Assembly: GCA_022511225.1 (NCBI GenBank)
Contig: JAFLRZ010000002.1
Coordinates: 62,001 to 126,000 of the forward strand
Length of the DNA: 64,000 bases
From: Eubacterium sp.
GTDB lineage: Bacteria > Bacillota > Clostridia > Oscillospirales > Acutalibacteraceae
Direction of reading: 5' to 3'
Part shown: one piece after another, positions 56,455 through 64,000 of the stretch
Position numbering within the stretch: position 1 is the stretch's first letter
How the letters are laid out: each line of letters opens with the position of its first letter
Program-made: the position numbers and the translations under genes
The notes under the pieces: model-generated
What the model saw: only the letters and a program-made list of their open reading frames with translations
Told to the model about the DNA's origin: nothing
The model's database searches: none

Positions 56455-59400
56455 ATGAAAAAATCATTCAAAAAAAGTACGGCGTTACTGCTCGCAGTAA
56501 TCATAATAATGACTACGTTAGTAGTATCACCATTCAGCTCTCAGGCAGATGTATCAACTGCTCCTCAGCTTGAAAGCTCAATGCTGAATATGTGGGCAGA
56601 CCCGCAGAATGCGTTGACTCAGGCTGATATCAATGACGCTATAGGCGGAAACGTGCTTTCCCCTCTCGGCTCTATAAGACCTTCAAAGGTCAACACAAGC
56701 GCATCAAAATACTATTGGTTCTTCCCGTCCACTGCTGACCTCAGTGCTCTTAAAATCTGGTTTGCAGAGGGCTCAACGCTTGAAATCTCAGGCACTCAGG
56801 TTGAAAGCGGTGTGCCGACCAACGTTTTTGAAAGCATAAATGACGGCGGTGTTTCAGTTGACTACACTGTTAAACTTAACAATACAAGCTACTCTGTCAC
56901 TGCAATAAAGAGCGGTGACGTAGGTACAATTTATATTGACACAAGCAGCGGTTCTCTTTCCAGTATCAACGCAAGTAAAGACCACACTGTATTTGAATCA
57001 GGCACAATTATGGTTATTCGTCCTGACGGCACAGTCGATTATCAGGGCGTTATGGAAAGAATGAGCGGACGCGGTAACGGCACTTGGTCTACCACAGGCA
57101 CTAAGCTTCCTTATAACATCAAGCTCGGCATATCAAAATCACTTCTCGGAATGCCGTCTGCAAAAAAGTGGTGTCTTCTTGCAAACGCAGGTGACTCTAC
57201 CCTTATTGCAAATCAGCTTACATACGATTTTGCCGATTATATCGGTGTCAAGTACCAGCCTCACTGCAAGCCTGTTGATTTATACGTTAACCAGCAGTAT
57301 CTCGGCTCGTATCAGCTCGCTGAAAAGGTACAGCTTAAGTCAAACAGAATTGACGTTACGGATGCATACGCAAATCTTGAATTAGCAAACGGTACGGTAA
57401 GCGAGACCGGTGCAATACTGCCGGGGGATTTAACTGGCACGGCAGTCGGCTCATACACATCAAGCGGTCTTCCGACTACAGGCACAACCAGTACATTTGG
57501 CTCAACAGTAGGCAACAGAAAGTATTCATCATCACTTACAAGCCCTACTGATTATACCGGCGGCTATCTCTATGAGCTTGAAATCAGTAACAGATGGCCT
57601 GATGAGAATGCAGGCTTCTGTGCCTACAACCGACAGGGATGGGTACTCAAGAGCTGCGACTATGCTTCTAAGGAAATGGTGAACTACAGCTACGACATTC
57701 TCTTTGCATTAGGTTCATCAGTATATAACGGCGGTATCGTTCCAAGCAGTGCTACCACAACCACCTGCAGATCAAATTTAAGAGCAATGACCACAAGCAA
57801 CCCTGCTCCTGCTGCACAATATCAGAGTAAGCGATGGAGCGATCTTCTTGATGCTGACTCAGCTGTAAAATATTACTGGGTTCAGGAATTTTTCAAGAAT
57901 ATGGACTCATCAACATCGTCCACATACTTCTATAAGGATTCCGATAACATTGACGGCAAGCTTTATGCAGGTCCTATATGGGATATGGATAACGCTCTGG
58001 GCGAGGCAAGTGAAAGCAGCCGATGGGGTGCAAATATTAACACCGCTGAAGGTTGGTATGCAAAGGTAGCCCGAATTTACAGATTCTACGCAAGTGACTC
58101 TACAAAGACCTATAGTAATGACAATCAGGCTCCACTCAACTTTTATGCCGCTCTTGCAACTAACTGCACAGACTTCTGGAGCATGGCTGAGAGAAGCTAC
58201 TACAAGGATATTGCACCTGCTATAGACGTACTCCTCGGAAATACTGCAGACCCTAACGGAACTCTTAAGAACATTGAATATTATGTAAATACAGTTGCTA
58301 AAAGTGCCGCTATGAATAATATTCGTCACGAAAAAAGCTTTAACGCATATACAATTATTGACAGCAAGGAAAAGTGGGTTACTGACAGAGATATATGGAT
58401 TAACTCGCAGATATCAAAGACAGATATAAGCGGTGTTACAATTTCAAATATCGGTAATCATATGTACACAGGCAATGAAATCATGCCTGATCCGACAGTA
58501 AGCATCTTTACTTCAAACGGCGACGTCACTCTTGAAAAAGGTGTTGACTATGAATTAAGCTATGAGAATAATATAAATGCCGGCACTGCTCAGATTACAG
58601 TTACAGGTATCGGCCTTTACACAGGCTCAAAGACAGTTAACTTCACTATCAGTCCTGTAACCCTGCCGCCTTATCATTCACTTACTATTGACAGCACAGG
58701 ATATAAGGATACTGAGCTTGTTGCAATACTTAAAAATACGCAGACAGGCAATGAACTTACACAAAGCGTATCATACAAATGGTACAGAAACGGTACTCAG
58801 ATAAGCGGTGCAGATTCAGACAGATATTTGCTTACAGCAGATGACGTAGGCACAAAAATCACTTGTGTTGCTTCAGGTGACGGAGTAAACGTTACAGGCT
58901 CGGTTACTTCAAATGAATGTAACGTTCTTTCAGGATCAAGACCGTCAGGCTACACGAGAACGATTGCAGAATGGGTTTACGACTACACAGCTGACAGCAC
59001 TACACTTGTAAATGCTGATACCTCGGGCGAAGGCTATTTCTACAACGCAACAGGCGGTGAGCTTCAGGCTGACGCAAATCTCTTTGCAAGTGTAAACGGT
59101 GTTGACCCTGCAAAAATCAAATGGTCTGCTGACACTGATTTATATAAGATTGACGGTAAAACAAATACAGAAGATCGCTCACCTGTTATGGGTACGTCAA
59201 AGAGCAACAACCTCGCGTGGGACTACTTCCCATACTTTGAAACAGTAGTTTCAACACTCGGTTACGACAACATCAAGTTTTCTGCAAAGCTCGGCGGTAC
59301 AAACAAGGGACCAAAAATCTGGCAGATATACTACAGCCTTGACGGTGAGGACTACGTTGAGTTAGAAGGTGCTCAGCACTCTATTACCAACAATAAGACT

Positions 59401-61614
59401 ATGGAGGTTGCATTTGACAATGTTCAGCTTCCTGCAGAATGTGAAAATCAGAAAACAGTATATATCCGTATGGAAGTATACGATGATATTGCGATAAATG
59501 GCGGAGCATTAATGTATCAGCTCAGCGGTGATGCTGCTGTTAACGATATTATAATTACAGGTAATTCCTTCTCAGCCGTAACATCGCTTAAGGCACCGAC
59601 AATTACCGCTGACAGCGACGTATTGTTCAGTGACGATACTGTTAAAATAAAGGACAATAACGGCGGTGCAAACGTATACTACACAGTTAACAATTCAGCT
59701 CCGATGCTCTACAGCGGTGAGTTTAATCCGTTTGACGCAAAGACTGCCAAGGGCGGAGACACTGCAGTAATCACTGCTTATTCAGAATATGAGGACATCA
59801 GGAGCGAAAACGCTCAGATAACCGTAACCTTCGGCGGAACGAACGTCAACAGCTTCATCTATGAGGATTTCTCAAAGGACGTTACGATGGGTGAAGTTCA
59901 GTCAACAGGCGGTATATACGGCGAAAGCGGAAGAATGACAACATACACTGACGGCAAATCACAGTACGTTCCTTTGTGGAGAGCTGACAACGGCTCCTTC
60001 TGTGTGTCCCCTGATGACGGCGCATACTGGACAGCTGATTCAGGCTTTACATATCGGGTATCAACCGCAGGCTTTGACAATATTACGTTTACGTGCGATG
60101 CGTACACTACTGCACAGGGTCCAAAGAGCGTTACTCTTCAGTACAGCCTTGACGGCGAAAGCTTCACAGACGTTCAGACTAATATTGCCCTTACGGCAAA
60201 TTCAAAGCTTGAACAGCTTCTGCTTACTGCTCCTCTTCCGGCAGATTGCAGCAACAAAGGCAAAATCTACATAAGACTTGCTACAACAGAAAATTCAACT
60301 TTCGGTGGTGCAAAGCTTCACAACAACAATTCAAAGGGCAACCTCTACGTCAACAACGTAATCGTAGCAGGTGACGATAACGGCAATTACAAAATGCCGT
60401 ACACCAACAAGTCAACAAATTATTTTGGTGCAAACGGTACTATCGAATACGTCAGCCCCGACGGAATCGATATGAAGTACATCGTAACCGACTCGAACGG
60501 AAGCATCGTTCTTGCAGGTGATTATACTGAGGGCGGAATAAAGCTTTCAACCGTAAAGGGCTTCGACTCCACAAAGCAGGAGGCGTACAGAGTCGTTATA
60601 GAAGCAGTTGAGGATGAGGACGCAAGCATTGCTAACGGTAATACGTATTACTACAAGGGTGAAACGGTAGTTAAATTCAACTACAATAATTCATCAAAAC
60701 CGTTTGCAGATTACGTTGCTGCCGACTATCTGACAGTATCAAATACAAGCGGTGCAAACAGCGGTACTCTTTCAATGTATCCTAATGCAAACGACAAGAC
60801 TCCGCTCACCTACACAGGCACGTACGGCGTAAGAGTTTCGTGGGCAGACACAAACAAGTTCACCGCAACAAAAAAGCTTGATAAACCTGACGGTAACGGC
60901 TACTGGTTAATCGAAACAAGCACTACAGACTATAAAAACCTTACACTTAATCTTGAACAGCTCAGCTCAAACAAGGGCCCGAGGGATTGGGGTGTAGCTT
61001 ACAGTACGAACGGCAGAGATTATACTTACGTTGCTTCTTCAAACGTAAGAGCAATAAGCAATGACTCTACTGACAACACAGTAGAAACATACGGCAATCT
61101 TCCGCTTCCTTCTGAATGTGATAATCAGGATAAGCTTTACTTAAAGATATTCATTAATGGCGGTGAAAGCGTTGACGGTGATGAGCTTGTTGACGTCCTT
61201 AAGGGCAATACAGGTATCAACAACATCGAAATTAGTGGTATTCCTGTTGCAGATCAGATTTCACTTTCAGCAGTACTTCCTGAAGCTACTCACGGCACTG
61301 TTGACAACAGGGCAATCGCCGGTGCTAACGTTTACGTAAACGGTGAATGGCGAGGCATTACTGACGAATCAGGTAACGCGACTGTAAACATTGCTAAGGG
61401 AAGCGTCGCAGATATTACCGTGAAATTTGAAAATGCTCAAAAGAGTGTGACAATTTCCGCTTCTGACAGTACTAATGTACAGGAATTTGAATTACAAATC
61501 TTTGATTACAACAATGACGGCTATATAAATGCAAAGGATTTCGGCAAAATCAATGCGCTCCCTGCTTATGACAACTACAAGCAGTACTTCAGCAATTATA
61601 TCAGCACAAAATAG
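56455..61614 (+). CDS. Large secreted CotH-kinase-family protein with repeated beta-sandwich modules and C-terminal half-dockerin-like motif
   Basis: Signal peptide; MSGRGNGTWSTTGTKLPYNIKLGISKSLLGMPSAKKWCLLANAGDSTLIANQLTYDFADYIG...VDLYVNQQYLGSYQLAEKVQLKSNRIDV...GPIWDMDNALGE; C-terminal DYNNDGYINAKDFGKIN. Confidence 0.9.
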   Translation: MKKSFKKSTALLLAVIIIMTTLVVSPFSSQADVSTAPQLESSMLNMWADPQNALTQADINDAIGGNVLSPLGSIRPSKVNTSASKYYWFFPSTADLSALKIWFAEGSTLEISGTQVESGVPTNVFESINDGGVSVDYTVKLNNTSYSVTAIKSGDVGTIYIDTSSGSLSSINASKDHTVFESGTIMVIRPDGTVDYQGVMERMSGRGNGTWSTTGTKLPYNIKLGISKSLLGMPSAKKWCLLANAGDSTLIANQLTYDFADYIGVKYQPHCKPVDLYVNQQYLGSYQLAEKVQLKSNRIDVTDAYANLELANGTVSETGAILPGDLTGTAVGSYTSSGLPTTGTTSTFGSTVGNRKYSSSLTSPTDYTGGYLYELEISNRWPDENAGFCAYNRQGWVLKSCDYASKEMVNYSYDILFALGSSVYNGGIVPSSATTTTCRSNLRAMTTSNPAPAAQYQSKRWSDLLDADSAVKYYWVQEFFKNMDSSTSSTYFYKDSDNIDGKLYAGPIWDMDNALGEASESSRWGANINTAEGWYAKVARIYRFYASDSTKTYSNDNQAPLNFYAALATNCTDFWSMAERSYYKDIAPAIDVLLGNTADPNGTLKNIEYYVNTVAKSAAMNNIRHEKSFNAYTIIDSKEKWVTDRDIWINSQISKTDISGVTISNIGNHMYTGNEIMPDPTVSIFTSNGDVTLEKGVDYELSYENNINAGTAQITVTGIGLYTGSKTVNFTISPVTLPPYHSLTIDSTGYKDTELVAILKNTQTGNELTQSVSYKWYRNGTQISGADSDRYLLTADDVGTKITCVASGDGVNVTGSVTSNECNVLSGSRPSGYTRTIAEWVYDYTADSTTLVNADTSGEGYFYNATGGELQADANLFASVNGVDPAKIKWSADTDLYKIDGKTNTEDRSPVMGTSKSNNLAWDYFPYFETVVSTLGYDNIKFSAKLGGTNKGPKIWQIYYSLDGEDYVELEGAQHSITNNKTMEVAFDNVQLPAECENQKTVYIRMEVYDDIAINGGALMYQLSGDAAVNDIIITGNSFSAVTSLKAPTITADSDVLFSDDTVKIKDNNGGANVYYTVNNSAPMLYSGEFNPFDAKTAKGGDTAVITAYSEYEDIRSENAQITVTFGGTNVNSFIYEDFSKDVTMGEVQSTGGIYGESGRMTTYTDGKSQYVPLWRADNGSFCVSPDDGAYWTADSGFTYRVSTAGFDNITFTCDAYTTAQGPKSVTLQYSLDGESFTDVQTNIALTANSKLEQLLLTAPLPADCSNKGKIYIRLATTENSTFGGAKLHNNNSKGNLYVNNVIVAGDDNGNYKMPYTNKSTNYFGANGTIEYVSPDGIDMKYIVTDSNGSIVLAGDYTEGGIKLSTVKGFDSTKQEAYRVVIEAVEDEDASIANGNTYYYKGETVVKFNYNNSSKPFADYVAADYLTVSNTSGANSGTLSMYPNANDKTPLTYTGTYGVRVSWADTNKFTATKKLDKPDGNGYWLIETSTTDYKNLTLNLEQLSSNKGPRDWGVAYSTNGRDYTYVASSNVRAISNDSTDNTVETYGNLPLPSECDNQDKLYLKIFINGGESVDGDELVDVLKGNTGINNIEISGIPVADQISLSAVLPEATHGTVDNRAIAGANVYVNGEWRGITDESGNATVNIAKGSVADITVKFENAQKSVTISASDSTNVQEFELQIFDYNNDGYINAKDFGKINALPAYDNYKQYFSNYISTK

Positions 61615-61633
61615 ACAGTAAAGGAGAAGGAAA

Positions 61634-62794
61634 ATGAAGAAGAAGATTTTATCAATAATACTTGCCATTGCAGTAGCTGCGGCTTCATTTTCCTTCGCAA
61701 ATACTGCATATGCAAGCTCAGTGCAATTAGTTCTCGATACGAAGCAATCAGTAGTAATTAACGGAACTGACGACCTTGAGTGGTTTTACTTCACTCCAAG
61801 CTCATCGGGTACTTATTCATTTCGGTCATATAACGTCTATGCAAGTGAATGCTACTTGTTTGTTAAAGAGGTTGACACTGCAACTAAGCAAAAAAAATAC
61901 GTACAGCTTGCGTATTCAAATAAAGATGATAAGGTCAGCGAAGGCTCAAGACAGTTTAAGCTGACATACCATCTTGTAGCAGGCACAACGTATTACTATG
62001 CTGTTGGCTGGTATTTGTCAGAATCAAGAACAAACGGCGTGTTTACAGTAATGCTGACTAATGATAGTTACGATGACTCGTCGATACAGAGGATTGAGGC
62101 AAGCTGTCCTATCGAGCTTGAGGCGTATACCGACGGCGATTGGATAACGGATGCTTCGGGTAATTCGTTTTTCAGGTACAACACCTCAAAGATTATTTCA
62201 AATATGATAGTAACTCTTTACTACGAAAACGGTACTTCGACCACTGCTGTAGGGCAGGAATATATTGACGGCTACGCGATTACCTTTATTGATAATCAAT
62301 ACGAGAAGCACTGGCATCCTAACGACTCAGCTGAGTATGTCCGCAACACCTTTACAGTGAAGGTCAATAATCTGACGGCTTCAGTTGATATTCCTATCGT
62401 CATTACGTCAAGATACTCGGTCAAGGGCAAGGTAGTTGATATGAACGGCAGTCCTGTCGCAAATGCGAATATATATCAGGGCTCGTCAAAGGTCGCTGTC
62501 AGCGGAAGTGACGGAAGCTTCAGCTTCTATCATACTGCGGGCCAGTATCTGTTCACTGTTTTCACTACTCATTCAATAAGCAGAACTGTTAAGTTGCAGA
62601 TTTCTGCAAACAATGCAAATAACAACTTCTCGTCAACTCCGATAAGCATTTGCAACTGTGATTACGTTCAGGACGGAATAATAAACGCAAAGGATTTCTC
62701 CTTTATACACAGGTACGTCGATGAATCTTATAAGCAGATGGCGAAAGAAGAATTTCAAAAATGCATTAGCTTCACGGCAAAAGATTATGTATAA
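61634..62794 (+). CDS. Secreted protein with pre-peptidase-like N-domain, carboxypeptidase-regulatory-like domain and half-dockerin-like C-terminus
   Basis: Signal peptide; WFYFTPSSSGTYSFRSYN; YSVKGKVVDMNGSPVANANIYQGSSKVAVSGSDGSFSFYHTAGQY; NCDYVQDGIINAKDFSFIHRYV. Confidence 0.82.
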   Translation: MKKKILSIILAIAVAAASFSFANTAYASSVQLVLDTKQSVVINGTDDLEWFYFTPSSSGTYSFRSYNVYASECYLFVKEVDTATKQKKYVQLAYSNKDDKVSEGSRQFKLTYHLVAGTTYYYAVGWYLSESRTNGVFTVMLTNDSYDDSSIQRIEASCPIELEAYTDGDWITDASGNSFFRYNTSKIISNMIVTLYYENGTSTTAVGQEYIDGYAITFIDNQYEKHWHPNDSAEYVRNTFTVKVNNLTASVDIPIVITSRYSVKGKVVDMNGSPVANANIYQGSSKVAVSGSDGSFSFYHTAGQYLFTVFTTHSISRTVKLQISANNANNNFSSTPISICNCDYVQDGIINAKDFSFIHRYVDESYKQMAKEEFQKCISFTAKDYV

Positions 62795-62806
62795 GTAATA
62801 AACAAC

Positions 62807-62840
62807 AAACGGGAACCCATTTAGTCGGGTTCCCGTTTTA
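62807..62840. terminator. Terminator of the VTC/CotH cassette
   Basis: aaacgggaaccc - atttagtc - gggttcccgttt. Confidence 0.85.
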
Positions 62841-62852
62841 GTATATAGCTGA

Positions 62853-63119
62853 CTATTCTTCAATCAGGTTATTATCTCTCAGCTTTTTAACGAAAGCCTC
62901 TATATCTGCTCTCGCTGTTGCCTCGTCAATCTCGTACTCGTCAGTCACAAGCTTAACTGCGTCGTCAATCGTAATATCCTTTGTAAAGCAATCCCAAAAA
63001 AATGATGCACTGCCGTTAAGAGTAATCATTCCGTTAAAATCATTAGCAGCATTGCCAACAGGAACTACGATATTTGAGCCTGCTATCTCGCGCTTTGCAA
63101 AGCCTTTTTTTATTTTCAT
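62853..63119 (-). CDS. PqqD-like (RiPP recognition element fold) protein
   Basis: FNGMITLNGSASFFWDCFTKDITIDDAVKLVTDEYEIDEATARADIEAFVKKLRDNNLIE; 88 aa from MKIKKGF. Confidence 0.82.
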   Translation of the reverse strand: MKIKKGFAKREIAGSNIVVPVGNAANDFNGMITLNGSASFFWDCFTKDITIDDAVKLVTDEYEIDEATARADIEAFVKKLRDNNLIEE

Positions 63120-63146
63120 ATTAATCACCTACTTATATTTTTGTTT

Positions 63147-63175
63147 AGTATACCAAAAATATATGATTTTTTCAA
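63147..63175 (-). promoter_or_regulatory. Promoter of the PqqD-like gene
   Basis: Minus strand TTGAAA - 17 nt - TATACT. Confidence 0.6.
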
Positions 63176-63190
63176 CATCAGAGTTGAGGT

Positions 63191-63208
63191 TATTGCTTAT
63201 AAGCAATA
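63191..63208. promoter_or_regulatory. 18-bp perfect palindrome between divergent promoters
   Basis: tattgcttataagcaata. Confidence 0.55.
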
Positions 63209-63256
63209 TATACAAAATAAAAATACTAATTATGTCCATTTTTTTCGTATTTACTA

Positions 63257-63285
63257 TTGAAGAAGATACACAAATTGAGTATAAT
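63257..63285 (+). promoter_or_regulatory. Promoter of the Fe-S scaffold-like gene
   Basis: TTGAAG - 17 nt - TATAAT. Confidence 0.6.
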
Positions 63286-63348
63286 AAACAATAGTAATTT
63301 TGCAATTAATTATTCAATTAAAAAGTTAAATTGAAAGGAGTAATTCAA

Positions 63349-64000
63349 ATGACTTATTCACATGAAGTTGAAACAATGTGTCCTGTAGCTCAGGGTGTTG
63401 CTCACGGTGCTGCTCCGATTCCTGAGGAAGCAAAGTGGGTACAGGCAAAGGAGATTAAGGACATTTCAGGCTTCACACACGGTATCGGCTGGTGTGCTCC
63501 TCAGCAGGGTACCTGCAAGCTCAGCCTTAACGTTAAGGATGGTATTATTCAGGAGGCTCTTGTTGAAACAATCGGTTGCTCAGGTATGACTCATTCAGCT
63601 GCTATGGCTTCTGAAATTCTTCCAGGCAGAACAATTCTTGAGGCTCTTAACACAGACCTTGTTTGTGACGCTATCAACACAGCTATGAGAGAGCTCTTCC
63701 TCCAGATCGTATACGGTCGTTCACAGAGTGCTTTCTCTGATGACGGTCTTCCAATCGGTGCAGGTCTTGAGGATCTTGGTAAAGGACTTCGTTCTCAGGT
63801 AGGCACAATGTACGGCACACTTTCAAAGGGTCCTCGTTACCTTGAAATGACAGACGGCTACGTAACCGGTATTGCTCTTGATGCAGACAACGAAATCATC
63901 GGTTACAAGTTTATAAACTTCGGCAAGATGATGGACTTCATCAAGGCTGGTGACGATGCTAACACAGCATTTGAAAAGGCACAGGGTCAGTACGGCAGAG
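63349..64000 (+). CDS. Iron-sulfur cluster assembly scaffold-like (NifU/IscU-like) protein, 3'-truncated
   Basis: Manual translation MTYSHEVETMCPVAQGVAHGAAPIPEEAKWVQAKEIKDISGFTHGIGWCAPQQGTCKLSLNVKDGIIQEALVETIGCSGMTHSAAMASEILPGRTILEAL... open to the window end; SD gaaaggag. Missing from the ORF track (listed ORF 63395-63589 is a wrong frame). Confidence 0.85.
   Translation, partial: MTYSHEVETMCPVAQGVAHGAAPIPEEAKWVQAKEIKDISGFTHGIGWCAPQQGTCKLSLNVKDGIIQEALVETIGCSGMTHSAAMASEILPGRTILEALNTDLVCDAINTAMRELFLQIVYGRSQSAFSDDGLPIGAGLEDLGKGLRSQVGTMYGTLSKGPRYLEMTDGYVTGIALDADNEIIGYKFINFGKMMDFIKAGDDANTAFEKAQGQYGR

Noticed and set aside
63395-63589. ORF-track CDS on the plus strand
   Set aside because: Wrong frame: the real gene starts at ATG 63349 and is open to the window end with clear protein-like sequence and an SD.
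1-64000. CRISPR array, prophage, transposase or integron
   Set aside because: No regularly spaced direct repeats, phage structural genes, integrase or transposase ORFs were seen.

Overview
This 64 kb window carries a low-GC Gram-positive gene complement, most likely a gut Clostridia/Oscillospiraceae (Ruminococcus-like) chromosome. That placement is an inference from gene content; no rRNA, tRNA, CRISPR array or transposase was seen. Housekeeping genes include argS, ddl, prmA, class II FBP aldolase, metY-cysK-rrf2, an ECF transporter operon, a MATE pump and tag. Accessory loci worth a second look are: (1) a minus-strand operon (1686-6926) joining a 2-hydroxyacyl-CoA dehydratase pair and its activator to a CooC/MinD-like ATPase, a small ACS/CdhC-like protein and an unlisted 54-aa membrane protein; (2) a dlt-like operon (9827-15290) with a LysA/BtrK-type PLP decarboxylase between the adenylation enzyme and the carrier protein; (3) a VTC-domain / DUF4956 / lipoprotein / giant CotH-kinase cassette (52815-62794) ending in half-dockerin-like modules and divergent from a TetR-HK-RR operon; (4) a PASTA protein whose kinase domain lacks the catalytic motifs (pseudokinase); (5) a dispersed inverted-repeat element with three copies at 44.5-49.7 kb; (6) several well-formed promoter/operator palindromes and an unusual intergenic RNA hairpin at 54346. 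Four real coding regions missing from the ORF track were recovered by hand: 1-444 (-), 1350-1526 (-), 2375-2539 (-) and 63349-64000 (+). All family names come from reading the sequence; no database search was run.
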